A stretch of DNA of 64,000 bases from Burkholderiales bacterium PBB6 (GCA_002255925.1 NKIH01000002.1:1-64000); one strand, 5' to 3'. Positions 1 to 9,623 are shown, counted from the stretch's first letter. A program made the numbers and translations. The notes: generated by a model from the letters alone, not told the origin.

Positions 1-8
1 AGAACAAC

Positions 9-431
9 ATGTCCATGAGCGTAGGGTCGTCCGACGACGACATGATGGTGGAGATGAACACCACGCCGTTGATCGACGTGATGCTGGTGCTGCTGATCAT
101 GTTCATCATCACCATCCCGCCGCAGACACACGCGGTGAAGCTGAACATGCCGGTGAACTCGAACAGCGCACCGCCGCCGAAGCCGCCCGAAATCGTCCGC
201 ATCGATGTGGACTTCGACGGCACCATCGGCTGGAACGGCGAGATCGTGCCGACGCGCGCCGAGCTGCAAGCCAAGCTGTACCGCACGGCGCAGCTGCCGG
301 ATCAGCCTGAGGTGCACCTGCGGCCGAACAAGCTGGTGACGTACAAGTACGTGGCCATGGTGATGGCCGAGGCGCAGCGCCTGGGCGTCACCAAGATCGG
401 CATCGTGGGCAATGAGCAGTTCATGAACTGA
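9..431 (+). CDS. exbD: ExbD/TolR-family biopolymer transport protein
   Basis: A 140-residue inner-membrane protein of the ExbD/TolR family, which with ExbB/TolQ uses the proton-motive force to energise TonB-dependent outer-membrane transport or envelope integrity. Visible features are a short cytoplasmic N-terminus, one membrane segment at about residues 18-38 that carries the family's conserved membrane Asp in 'TTPLIDVMLVLLI', and a periplasmic domain ending in 'KIGIVGNEQF'. The length is normal. The start lies 9 bases from the window edge, so its ribosome-binding site and the expected exbB partner are outside the window; an alternative start is Met3. It is followed by a strong terminator and converges on nagX. 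ExbD versus TolR cannot be settled here; ExbD is preferred because no tolA/tolB follows. Confidence 0.88.
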   Translation: MSMSVGSSDDDMMVEMNTTPLIDVMLVLLIMFIITIPPQTHAVKLNMPVNSNSAPPPKPPEIVRIDVDFDGTIGWNGEIVPTRAELQAKLYRTAQLPDQPEVHLRPNKLVTYKYVAMVMAEAQRLGVTKIGIVGNEQFMN

Positions 432-500
432 TCAAGCCGTTTGTCTGCCGACGCTTGCGCCGGCGGGCTCACGGGCTGAGCCTCAGGGCCCCGATCAAGA

Positions 501-534
501 AGCCGTGTTCCCCTTGCGGGGCACGGCTTTTTTC
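501..534 (+). terminator. Rho-independent terminator after exbD
   Basis: A GCCGTG + CCCC stem pairs with GGGG + CACGGC around a TTGC loop (a two-base TT bulge on the left arm) and runs straight into a six-T tract. It lies between the exbD stop and the convergent nagX stop, so it ends exbD transcription; the T tract favours the + strand. Confidence 0.85.
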
Positions 535-550
535 ATGAGCTGGTCCGGCT

Positions 551-1663
551 TCAGACCGAGATGATCCAGCCGCGGCGCTGCATGAAGCGCACCACCAGCC
601 ACCACACCAGCACCTGGGCCAGCGCCCAGGCATGCGAGGGCAGCTCCAGCGGCCAGTGGCCGGGCAGCGCGGCGGCGAGGTGGGCATAAGCGGCGGGGCC
701 CCAGCCGGTGCCGTCCAGCAGGCAGGTGAGCAGCCAGCTGCCGGCATACGCGGTGATGGCGTTGATGCCGAATGCGCGGCCCACCGCAGGGGCGCCGTGC
801 AGGTCGATGCGCCGGTGGGCCACCAGCAGCACCCCCGTGGCCCAGCCGCCTGTCCACAGCACAAACGACGGCGTCCACAAGGCCTTGTTCCAGGGCCAGA
901 GTGACTGCGTCAATGCGCCGGTGATCAGCAGCACCGCGGTCATCACGGCCAATTGCCGGGTGGCGGCGCCACTGGCGTGTCCGCGGCGCAGCAACTCGCC
1001 CGCCATCACCCCGAGCCAGCAGGTGCCCAAGGCGCCGAGCGTGCTGAGCAGGCCTTCGGGTTCATGACCCAGGCCGGCGGCGGTGTCGTATTGCCACACC
1101 AGCGGCCCCAGCACCGCCACGTCGACGCGGGCGGCCAGGTTGTGCAGCGGCGCCAGCGTGCCGCCGGTCAGCAGCAGCGTGCCCCACACGGCCAGCACCG
1201 CCAGCAGCGGCGCCAGCCACCGTGCCGGGCTGGTCAATGGCCAGCGCAGCAGGCACACCGCCGCCACGCCAAAACACAAGCCGATGCGCTGCAGCACGCC
1301 CATCGGCCGGAAGTGGGCCGTGCCCAACGCGAGGTGGGCCACCAGATGCAGCACCAGGCCCAACACCACCAGCCGCGCCGCACGGGCCAGCCACGGCCGC
1401 AGAGATGCCGTGCGCGCGGAACCCGTGTCAAGCAGCGGCCCGGTCGCCATCGCCAGCGACACGCCGACGATGAACAGGAACAGCGGAAAGATCAGGTCGG
1501 TGGGTGTGCAGCCGTGCCACTCGGCGTGCTCCAGCGGCCACCAGACATGGCCCCAGTCGCCGGGGCTGTTGACCAGAATCATCGCGGCCACGGCGATGCC
1601 GCGCACGGCATCCACCGAGGCCAGGCGTGGCGGGCGGGGGGAGGTGGGCAGAGAGGGCGTCAT
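551..1663 (-). CDS. nagX: NagX-like multi-pass membrane acyltransferase (HGSNAT/DUF5009 type)
   Basis: A 370-residue multi-pass membrane protein related to heparan-alpha-glucosaminide N-acetyltransferase and the NagX proteins found in proteobacterial N-acetylglucosamine regulons. It opens with the family signature 'RLASVDAVRGIAVAAMIL', then 'TPTDLIFPLFLFIVGVSLA', and continues as about ten hydrophobic segments to the C-terminus. I chose the ATG at 1663 because the 79 codons upstream are low-complexity Arg/Ala and overlap the neighbouring gene. It is the last gene of the amino-sugar operon; 26 bases separate it from the GH16-like gene. The role of NagX is not firmly established. Acetyl transfer to glucosamine or to an oligosaccharide end is inferred from the human homologue and the operon. 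Confidence 0.8.
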   Translation of the reverse strand: MTPSLPTSPRPPRLASVDAVRGIAVAAMILVNSPGDWGHVWWPLEHAEWHGCTPTDLIFPLFLFIVGVSLAMATGPLLDTGSARTASLRPWLARAARLVVLGLVLHLVAHLALGTAHFRPMGVLQRIGLCFGVAAVCLLRWPLTSPARWLAPLLAVLAVWGTLLLTGGTLAPLHNLAARVDVAVLGPLVWQYDTAAGLGHEPEGLLSTLGALGTCWLGVMAGELLRRGHASGAATRQLAVMTAVLLITGALTQSLWPWNKALWTPSFVLWTGGWATGVLLVAHRRIDLHGAPAVGRAFGINAITAYAGSWLLTCLLDGTGWGPAAYAHLAAALPGHWPLELPSHAWALAQVLVWWLVVRFMQRRGWIISV

Positions 1664-1689
1664 GGGGGCGTGGCGTCCTCGCGGACGCG

Positions 1690-2658
1690 TCAGAAATCGC
1701 AGGGGCTGGGCAGCGGTGGCACGGCGCTGGGCACGCTGTCGTGGCGTGCCACACCGGCGCTGCGCAGTTGCTCGACCGTGGCGAGCACCTCGGCCGGGCT
1801 GAGTTGCTTGTTCTGCCAGTGCATCAACCAGTCCACGTCTTGTTGCCACAGGCGGGGCCGGCCCGGGCTGGGCGGCAGCAGGCCGCCGGGTGAGAACCAC
1901 AGGTTCAGATTGGCTGACATGGGTACGCTCGGCACATTGCGGCCGGTGTGCGTGGCCAGCAGTCGGCCGTCCAGGTACATGTGCACGGCGGTGTCCGTCA
2001 CCTGAGTCATCAGCACATGCCAGCCATCCAGGCTGCCCGGTGCTTCATGGCTGCTGTTCCAGGCCTGCCAGGGCTCCAGCTGCACGGTTTGCCAGGAGAT
2101 GGCATAGAGGCGGGTGGCCGGGCTGCCCCAGCCGCCATTCGGCAGGTATTCAAAGTCGACTTCGCTGAAGTCGGGTGCGAAATCGTGGCGCAGCGGGGCC
2201 ACGCTGTAGAAGGTCTGGATCACCGGATCGCCGTCAGCGCCTTGCACTGGCGCATCGGTGAAGCGCACGCGCGCGGCGGTGGTGCCGCGCAGCAGCTTGC
2301 GCTCATGGCAGAGCTGGGTTTGCCGGGTGCCTTGCGGCGTGCCGTCGGTGCTGGCCTGCAGGCGCAGCCATTGGCGCGTTGGATGCTGTGGATCACGAAT
2401 CAGCGTCAGGGGCTCGGTGCCCCAGCTGGCGCCCGGCACACCCGGGTGGCCTGCCGCGCTGCGCTGGCGCCAGCCGCCGAGCGCCAGACCAGCCACATCG
2501 GCGTCGCTGAAGTCATCGAACCACAGGCCGGCTGGCAGGGGGGCACCGGGGGCGCCAGCCGGAACAGGCGCAACAGCAGCCGCAGCCGCACCACCAGCAG
2601 CCACCGCACCGCCAAAGGCCAGCAGGGCTGCCAGCCACCGCCCCATCCACGGCCTCAT
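1690..2658 (-). CDS. Secreted GH16-like concanavalin-fold protein in the nag operon
   Basis: A 322-residue predicted secreted protein with an N-terminal signal peptide (arginine, then a hydrophobic Ala/Leu run to about residue 28). The body looks like a concanavalin A-like glucanase/lectin fold. 'FSEVDFEYLP' near residues 160-170 fits the GH16 catalytic pattern E-x-D-x-x-E/E-x-D-x-E with nucleophile and acid/base glutamates. 'AVHMYLDGRLLATH' and 'MSANLNLWFSP' resemble the later strands of that fold. The start overlaps the stop of the permease gene by four bases (ATGA), so it is translationally coupled to an amino-sugar operon. Substrate is unknown: GH16 enzymes act on beta-glucans, agar/carrageenan, keratan sulfate and, in fungi, chitin-glucan links. 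The assignment rests on one motif plus fold-like features. Confidence 0.6.
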   Translation of the reverse strand: MRPWMGRWLAALLAFGGAVAAGGAAAAAVAPVPAGAPGAPLPAGLWFDDFSDADVAGLALGGWRQRSAAGHPGVPGASWGTEPLTLIRDPQHPTRQWLRLQASTDGTPQGTRQTQLCHERKLLRGTTAARVRFTDAPVQGADGDPVIQTFYSVAPLRHDFAPDFSEVDFEYLPNGGWGSPATRLYAISWQTVQLEPWQAWNSSHEAPGSLDGWHVLMTQVTDTAVHMYLDGRLLATHTGRNVPSVPMSANLNLWFSPGGLLPPSPGRPRLWQQDVDWLMHWQNKQLSPAEVLATVEQLRSAGVARHDSVPSAVPPLPSPCDF

Positions 2659-4016
2659 GCCGGTGCGCCTTCGTGCGGCTGCGTCTCATCGGCCGTTGCC
2701 TGCGCGCCGGGCAAGCGCACGAACCACAGCAGCACGAACACCGGCACACCGCAGGCCACGGTCCAGAGGAAAAACCGCTCGTAGCCGAGGGCGGCCTGGA
2801 TGTCGCCGCTGATGGTCTTGGAGAGGATGAAGCCGAGCTGCATCACGCCCGAGCCCAGCGCGTAGTGCGCCGTCTGGAACGGGCCCGGGGCCACGGCCTG
2901 CATGATGTAGAGGATCATGCCGACGAAGCCGAAGCCGTAGCCGAACATCTCGATGGCCACGGCCACGGCGATGTCGCTGAGGGTGTGGCCCAGGCCAGGC
3001 ACGGCGAAGGGCAGGGCGATGCCGGCGTCGATCAGCGGGCGCACATGCGACAGCCAGGCGAACACGAGGTTCGGCACAGCCATCGCGAGGATGAGCACCG
3101 GCATGGCGCGCTTCAGCCCCAGCTTCGAGGCGAACAGGCCGCCCAGGATGCTGCCGATCAGGAAAGTGAGTGTGCCGATGCCGCCGTAGATGGCGCCGAG
3201 CTGCTCTGTGCCCAGGCCGAGGCCGCCCTTCTCGCGCGCTTCCAGCATGAACAGCGGGCCGATGGTCTGCACCTGGCCTTCGGCAAAGCGGAACAGCACG
3301 ATGAAGGCGATGGCACCGACGATGCCCGGCTTGCGCAGGAAGGCTGCGATGACCTCGCGCAGCGTGCGGGCCACGTCGGCCTTGTTCAGCGGGCCGCCGG
3401 CCGTGTTGGCGGGGGAGGGCAGGGCCCAGGCGTTGTAGGTGGCCAGACAGGCCAGCAACACGGCCATGCCGATGAAGATGGTGGACCAGGCGTTGAACAC
3501 GCCGACCGACTTTTCAAGGTGGCCCGCCCAGACAATCAAGGCGCCCAGCGTGAGGAACTTGGAGGCATTGAAAAACGCACCTTGCCAGCCCGCGTAGGCC
3601 GCCTGCTGCTTGTTGTTCAGCGAGGCCATGTAGAGCCCGTCGCAGGCGATGTCGTGGGTGGCCGAGGCATAGGCCAGAAGGAACAGCACGGCGATGGTCA
3701 GCGCGAAGAAGGACGGCGATTGCAGCGTCAAGGCCACGGCGCCCAGGCACAGCGCACCGCAGGCCTGCATCGTCACGACGATGCGCTTCTTGCTCGGGAA
3801 CAATTCGAGGAACGGGCTCCACAGCGGCTTGATGGCCCAGGCCAGGCCCAGCGCGCCGGTGGCCCGGGTGATTTCCTCGTTCGACACGCCCATGTTCTTG
3901 AACATCAGGCCGGCGATCAGCATGACCACGAAGAACTGCATGCCCTGCACGAAGTACAGGCTGGGCACCCAGCGGATCGGCGAGCTGCTGGTCGGGGCGG
4001 AAGTGGTCATGGGCAT
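2655..4016 (-). CDS. MFS permease, AmpG-like (PAT family)
   Basis: A 453-residue major facilitator protein with about twelve membrane segments. Its pattern resembles AmpG/PAT-family permeases, which import GlcNAc-anhydroMurNAc muropeptides: 'RWVPSLYFVQGMQFFVVMLIAGLMF' style N-terminus, 'LGLAWAIKPLWSPFLE' in the first cytoplasmic loop, and 'ASATHDIACDGLYM' in segment 4. It lies in the amino-sugar operon 27 bases after the GH3 gene and four bases overlapping the GH16-like gene. The cytoplasmic GH3 enzyme beside it would need its substrate imported, so this is the likely importer of GlcNAc oligosaccharides or muropeptides; the exact substrate is inferred. No clear ribosome-binding site decides between ATG at 4016 and the in-frame ATG two codons later. 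Confidence 0.75.
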   Translation of the reverse strand: MPMTTSAPTSSSPIRWVPSLYFVQGMQFFVVMLIAGLMFKNMGVSNEEITRATGALGLAWAIKPLWSPFLELFPSKKRIVVTMQACGALCLGAVALTLQSPSFFALTIAVLFLLAYASATHDIACDGLYMASLNNKQQAAYAGWQGAFFNASKFLTLGALIVWAGHLEKSVGVFNAWSTIFIGMAVLLACLATYNAWALPSPANTAGGPLNKADVARTLREVIAAFLRKPGIVGAIAFIVLFRFAEGQVQTIGPLFMLEAREKGGLGLGTEQLGAIYGGIGTLTFLIGSILGGLFASKLGLKRAMPVLILAMAVPNLVFAWLSHVRPLIDAGIALPFAVPGLGHTLSDIAVAVAIEMFGYGFGFVGMILYIMQAVAPGPFQTAHYALGSGVMQLGFILSKTISGDIQAALGYERFFLWTVACGVPVFVLLWFVRLPGAQATADETQPHEGAPA

Positions 4017-4043
4017 CGGGCAGTTGAAGCAGATAGCAGGGCG

Positions 4044-5546
<1,503 letters not shown>

Positions 5547-5588
5547 GCGGCGTCTCGCGGCGAGGGCGGCGCGGGCCGCCCTGCGGGG

Positions 5589-6599
5589 TCAGTGGGTGCG
5601 GGTCACCTTGCTCAGGTGGCGTGGCTCATCGGGGTTGTGGCCGCGTGCGCGGGCCAGGGCTTCGACCATCGGATAGAAGCTCTGGATCGCCGCCACCGGG
5701 TCGAGGTCAACCGCATGGGTGGTGGCCAGTGGCAGGTCAGCACCTGGCGTGCCTTGCGGCGCGGCCAGCAGCACGGTGCCGCCGCGCTGGCGCATTTCAG
5801 CGGCCAGGGCCACCAGGCCTTCCTGGGCCGGGCCGCGCGGTGCAAACACCAGCAGCGGGTAGCCGGCGCCCACCAGGGCCATCGGGCCATGTTTCACCTC
5901 GGCCCCCGAAAACGCCTCGGCCTGGATGCCGCAGGTTTCCTTGAACTTCAGCGCGGCTTCCATGGCCACGGCCAGGCCGGTGCCACGGCTGATCACGAAC
6001 AGCTTGTCGGCGTTCACCAGCGTGTCCACGGCGGGTTGCCAGTCCAGCGCGGCGGCCTGGCGCAGCGCGGTGGGCAGCTCGCTCAGGGCGGCGAGCAGCG
6101 CCTCGTCACCTTGCCAGTGGGCCACCAGCCGGGCACCGGCCACCAGCTGGGCGATGTAGCTCTTGGTGGCGGCCACGCTGCGCTCGGGGCCGGCATGCAG
6201 CGGCAGCACCCATTCGGCGGCGCGGGCCAGCGGCGAGGCTTCGTCGTTCACCACGGCCAGGGTGCGGGCACCGCCGGCACGGAAAAACGCAGTGGGCGTG
6301 ATCAGGTCCGGGCTCTGGCCCGATTGCGAGAAGGCCACCGAGGTGATGCCTTCGCAGCGCAGGCTGGACTGGTGCAGCGTCAGCAGCGACATCGGCAGCG
6401 AGGTGACGAGCCGGCCCATGCGCGCCATCGCCAGGTAGGCCATGTAGTGCGCGGCGTGGTCCGAACTGCCGCGGGCCACGGTCAGCATGCCGCCAAAGGG
6501 TTCGCGGCGCAGGTCGGCGCCGAGGGCGCTGTACACCGCTTCGTCGCGGCTAAGCTGGCGCGTCACCGCATCAGCGGCTTCGCGGGTTTCTTCAAGCAT
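5589..6599 (-). CDS. SIS-domain glucosamine-6-phosphate deaminase (NagB-II type)
   Basis: A 336-residue protein built of two sugar-isomerase (SIS) domains and lacking the glutaminase domain of GlmS. Motifs include 'VARGSSDHAAHYMAYL' and 'SVAFSQSGQSPDLI' in the first domain, 'SVAATKSYIAQLVAGARL' in the middle, and 'VISRGTGLAVAMEAALKFKE' in the second. In nag operons such proteins replace classical NagB and convert glucosamine-6-phosphate to fructose-6-phosphate and ammonia. I placed the start at the ATG at 6599 (8-base overlap with nagA) instead of a TTG 27 bases upstream. Its position directly after nagA supports this role over a role in GalNAc metabolism (AgaS), which remains the alternative. 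Confidence 0.82.
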   Translation of the reverse strand: MLEETREAADAVTRQLSRDEAVYSALGADLRREPFGGMLTVARGSSDHAAHYMAYLAMARMGRLVTSLPMSLLTLHQSSLRCEGITSVAFSQSGQSPDLITPTAFFRAGGARTLAVVNDEASPLARAAEWVLPLHAGPERSVAATKSYIAQLVAGARLVAHWQGDEALLAALSELPTALRQAAALDWQPAVDTLVNADKLFVISRGTGLAVAMEAALKFKETCGIQAEAFSGAEVKHGPMALVGAGYPLLVFAPRGPAQEGLVALAAEMRQRGGTVLLAAPQGTPGADLPLATTHAVDLDPVAAIQSFYPMVEALARARGHNPDEPRHLSKVTRTH

Positions 6600-7731
6600 C
6601 CTGGAGCTCAATGGCTTCTCCTTCAATGACCACCGCCTGCAGCTGCAGCGCGGGGTCGAACATCACGAGGTCGGCCATGGCGCCGGGCACCAGACGGCCC
6701 CGGTCAGGCAGGGCCAGGTAATCGGCGGCATGGGTGGCGGTGCGGGCCGAGGCTTCGGCCAGCGACAGCCCCAGGCCCACCCAGTTGCGCAGGGCCTGGT
6801 CCATCGTCAGCGCGCTGCCGGCGAGGGTGCCGTCGGCCAGGCGCACGCCGCCCAGGCACTTGTGCACCGTGTGGCGGCCCAGGCGGTAATCGCCATCGGG
6901 CATGCCGGCGGCGGCGGTGGAATCGGTGACGCTGAACAGGCGCGGAATGGTGCGCAGGGCCACCTTCAAGGCGCCCGGGTGCACATGCAGCAGGTCGGGG
7001 ATGACTTCGGCATATTCGGCATGCGCCAGCGCCGCGCCCACCATGCCGGGCGCACGGTGGTGCAGGCCGGTCATCGCATTGAACAGGTGGGTGAACCCGG
7101 CCGCACCGGCCTGCAGCGCGGCCACGCCGTCTTCATAACAGCCGGCCGAGTGGCCGATCTGCACGCGCCAGCCTTCGGCCACCATCTGGGCGATCAGCGC
7201 GAGGTGGCCCGGCAGTTCCGGCGCCACCGTGATCAGGCGGATGGGCGCCAGCGCATGCAGGCGGCGCACTTCGTCGATCGAGGCTTCGCGGGCGAAGTCG
7301 GGCTGGGCGCCGAGCTTGCCGGGGTTGATGTACGGGCCTTCCAGGTGCACGCCCAGCACGCGGGCGGCGCCGGCCGGCCGTTCACGGCAGCTGGCGCCCA
7401 TCGCGGCAAAGGCGGCTTCGATTTCAGCCGCCGGCGCGGTCATGGTGGTGGCCAGCAGCGACGTGGTGCCGTGGCGGGCATGGGTGCGGGCGATATGGCC
7501 CACGGCATCGCCGGCGTCCATGGTGTCGTGGCCGCCACCGCCGTGCACATGCAGGTCGATGAAGCCCGGCAGGATCAGCGGCTGGCCGCTGTCACGGGCC
7601 TGGGCCTCGCTGACCGGGTCGCCCTGGATGGCGCTGATGCGGCCGCCTTGCTGGTGCACCTCACCCAGCACGAACCCGTGCGGCGTGAGGATGGCGCCGC
7701 GGTGGCGCGTGGGGTGGTCTGGCGTGCTCAT
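6592..7731 (-). CDS. nagA: N-acetylglucosamine-6-phosphate deacetylase
   Basis: A 379-residue amidohydrolase that removes acetate from GlcNAc-6-phosphate. The metal site motif 'FIDLHVHGGGGHDTMD' follows an 'LILPG' strand, 'VHLEGPYINPGKLGAQP' is the typical NagA substrate loop, 'QIGHSAG' supplies a metal-binding His, and 'VTDSTAAAGMPDGDYRLG' carries the catalytic Asp. The ATG at 7731 overlaps the nagK stop by four bases (ATGA), which fixes the start; upstream codons belong to nagK in another frame. It supplies substrate to the SIS deaminase downstream. Confidence 0.93.
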   Translation of the reverse strand: MSTPDHPTRHRGAILTPHGFVLGEVHQQGGRISAIQGDPVSEAQARDSGQPLILPGFIDLHVHGGGGHDTMDAGDAVGHIARTHARHGTTSLLATTMTAPAAEIEAAFAAMGASCRERPAGAARVLGVHLEGPYINPGKLGAQPDFAREASIDEVRRLHALAPIRLITVAPELPGHLALIAQMVAEGWRVQIGHSAGCYEDGVAALQAGAAGFTHLFNAMTGLHHRAPGMVGAALAHAEYAEVIPDLLHVHPGALKVALRTIPRLFSVTDSTAAAGMPDGDYRLGRHTVHKCLGGVRLADGTLAGSALTMDQALRNWVGLGLSLAEASARTATHAADYLALPDRGRLVPGAMADLVMFDPALQLQAVVIEGEAIELQDA

Positions 7732-8618
7732 GCAGTCTCCGACGCCAGGTGCTGGCGGATCAGGTGCAGGGCACCGTCGGTGGCGTCGCCCTGGCTGGGC
7801 ACGCACCGGTGTTGCAGGAAGGGCGGCAGGCGGGGCTGCAGGCGCTGGGCAATGCTGCCGGCGCAGACGATGGGCAGCTCGCCGGCGGGGTCGAGCGCGC
7901 GGGCCAGCTCGGTGAGCGAGACCACGGCGATGTTGATGAGTGCGGCGGCGTGCGGGTCGGTGGCCTCGTGGTCAAACACCAGCGGGGCCAGCGTGGCGTA
8001 GGCGCGCTGGCCGGCCTGGGCGCACCAGCTGCGCATGCCGTCGGTGTCGCGGCCGGTGGCGGCCAGCACGGCGCGGTCCAGCGGGCCGCTGGCGGTCTGG
8101 CCGTCCAGCACGTGGTGCACATGGCGCACGGCCTGCAGGCCCAGCCAGGCGCCGCTGCCTTCGTCACCCACGCCAAAGCCCCAGCCGCCCACGGTGTGGC
8201 GGTGGCCGTCCGGCCAGCAGGCCTCGGCCACGCTGCCGGTGCCGGCCACCAGCACCATGCCGGCTTGCCCGCCGTGGGCGCCCAGCAAGGCGGTGAAACC
8301 GTCGGTGTCGACCACCAGGCGGGCGAAGGCGGGTTGTGTGGGCTGCCGGGCGAGGAAGGTGGCTTTCAGGCCGGCCTCGTGTGCACCGGCCAGGCCAGCA
8401 CCCAGGGCGCAATCGCTGAAGGGCACATCGGCCAGCCCGGCTTGGGCCAGGGCGGCGCGCACCGCCTGCAGCACATGCCGCCAGGCTTGCTCCAGCCCCT
8501 GCGACAGGCCGGACGGCCCGGCTTCGCCGAAGCCGAGCACCTGCCCTTGCAGGTTGCACAGGCGGGCCCGGGTGCCGGTGCCGCCGCCATCTACGCCGAT
8601 GATGAAGCGCATGCTCAC
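7728..8618 (-). CDS. nagK: BadF/BadG-type amino-sugar kinase (GlcNAc/GlcN kinase)
   Basis: A 296-residue ATPase of the BadF/BadG/BcrA/BcrD family, which includes the GlcNAc kinase NAGK and bacterial glucosamine kinase GspK. It begins with the phosphate-binding 'FIIGVDGGGTGTRARL', has 'VLVAGTGSVAEAC' and 'GWGFGVGDEGSGAWLG' in the core, and 'PIVCAGSIAQRL' near the end. I chose the GTG at 8618 because AGAGG lies eight bases upstream; the ATG two codons later would leave it 14 bases away. First gene of the amino-sugar operon; it would phosphorylate the GlcNAc released by the GH3 enzyme. GlcNAc versus glucosamine specificity is not resolved. Confidence 0.82.
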   Translation of the reverse strand: MSMRFIIGVDGGGTGTRARLCNLQGQVLGFGEAGPSGLSQGLEQAWRHVLQAVRAALAQAGLADVPFSDCALGAGLAGAHEAGLKATFLARQPTQPAFARLVVDTDGFTALLGAHGGQAGMVLVAGTGSVAEACWPDGHRHTVGGWGFGVGDEGSGAWLGLQAVRHVHHVLDGQTASGPLDRAVLAATGRDTDGMRSWCAQAGQRAYATLAPLVFDHEATDPHAAALINIAVVSLTELARALDPAGELPIVCAGSIAQRLQPRLPPFLQHRCVPSQGDATDGALHLIRQHLASETA

Positions 8619-8642
8619 GCGAATAGCCTCTGGTCTCTTGAT

Positions 8643-8670
8643 TGGTCTGATACCAGTGTAGTACCAGATG
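8643..8670. promoter_or_regulatory. Operator-like site A upstream of nagK
   Basis: TGGT-N5-ACCA at 8643-8655 is an interrupted palindrome, and TACCAG recurs 11 bases later within 8651-8670. The 8651-8670 stretch matches 8730-8749 at 15 of 20 positions. TGGT/ACCA half-sites are typical of HutC/NagR/DasR-type GntR repressors of amino-sugar genes. The site would lie between the predicted transcription start and the nagK start codon. No such regulator gene is in the window. Confidence 0.5.
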
Positions 8671-8707
8671 AGCGCAGAGGTCAACGGGAGCCGTGAAATT
8701 TACGGGG

Positions 8708-8749
8708 TAAATACCCAGTCTCGAATTAGTACCAATAGATAACCAGATG
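8708..8749 (-). promoter_or_regulatory. Predicted nag operon promoter with operator-like site B
   Basis: On the minus strand TTGGTA (8735-8730) and TATTTA (8713-8708) are separated by 16 bases and could be -35 and -10 elements. The -35 element lies inside site B (8730-8749), the second copy of the TACCA-N6-ACCAGATG sequence. GGGTA-AA-TACCC at 8705-8716 is a further small palindrome over the -10 region. The arrangement suits repression by a protein bound at both copies. Confidence 0.45.
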
Positions 8750-8750
8750 C

Positions 8751-9599
8751 TTACATGGCCCAGATGCGCGGGGCGGCTGGCGGCATCTGCCACAGCACCT
8801 CGCGCCAGGCGGCCCGAATCTCTCTCAGCAAGGTGAATACCGGCTCGACCCGGTGGGCCAGCACCCGGCAGACCACCACCTGCCCGTCGGGCGCGGTGGC
8901 GCCGGCGGTGGCCACCAGCGGCGAGGCGTCCATCACCGCGCGGGCGCTGTCCAGCAGGGCTTCGCGCTCTGGGCGGCTGTAGGCGCTGCCCGTGGCGGCC
9001 CACAGCGTGCCCATCACGCCGTGGCCGGCAAACCCGAGCGGCGATTGCAGCAGGGCGTGGTCAGCGGCGTCGATCAGGCCACGTTCCAGCCACACGCCGG
9101 GCAGGTTCAGCTCCTGCAGCACGCTGCCCCGGTTGAAGCCGTGGCCGGCGGCCGGCAGGCCCAGGGCCAGCATGTCCCAGCCCATCATCTGCGCGCCTGG
9201 TGCCAGCTCGAAGCGCTGGCGGTTCTGGGCCAGGCAGCCGTCATACGCGATGGCTTCCAGCGGCAACCATTCCAGCCGTGCGCCGGGGGCCAGGCGGGCG
9301 TGCACCTGCTGCACCGCGGTGGCACCCGCGCTGCGGTAGAAGCGGGTGGCGCTGGGCGTGGTGATCAGCGCGTGGCTGTCTGCGGCGAGGTCGATGTCGA
9401 TCTCCAGCACATCACCGCCGACGATGCCGCCCGGCGGGTGCACCAGCACGTGGTGGCAGACCGCATCGCCTTCGGGGTAGAGGCGCTGCAACACGCGCAG
9501 CGGGCCGTGGTGGCGGTCATGGGCCACGGTGCGCTGGCCATCTCGCTGGTAGTTCAGTTGCAGGTGGCCATGCCAGCCGCCGCTCGGGTGAAGGCTCAT
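8751..9599 (-). CDS. ureD: Urease accessory protein UreD, apart from other urease genes
   Basis: A 282-residue UreD/UreH protein, a chaperone that with UreF and UreG assembles the nickel centre of urease. Recognisable family features are 'PEGDAVCHHVLVHPPGGIVGGD', 'ALITTPSATRFYRS', 'LEWLPLEAIAYDG' and the closing 'PRIWAM' (family ends in R-I-W-A-T). Length is normal and the frame intact. It starts 24 bases after the DUF1631 gene on the same strand and is not followed by ureABC: the next gene is nagK. No other urease gene occurs elsewhere in the window, so the rest of the system must be outside it. Confidence 0.88.
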   Translation of the reverse strand: MSLHPSGGWHGHLQLNYQRDGQRTVAHDRHHGPLRVLQRLYPEGDAVCHHVLVHPPGGIVGGDVLEIDIDLAADSHALITTPSATRFYRSAGATAVQQVHARLAPGARLEWLPLEAIAYDGCLAQNRQRFELAPGAQMMGWDMLALGLPAAGHGFNRGSVLQELNLPGVWLERGLIDAADHALLQSPLGFAGHGVMGTLWAATGSAYSRPEREALLDSARAVMDASPLVATAGATAPDGQVVVCRVLAHRVEPVFTLLREIRAAWREVLWQMPPAAPRIWAM

Positions 9600-9623
9600 G
9601 AAGGGAATGTCAGGGCGGCAGCG

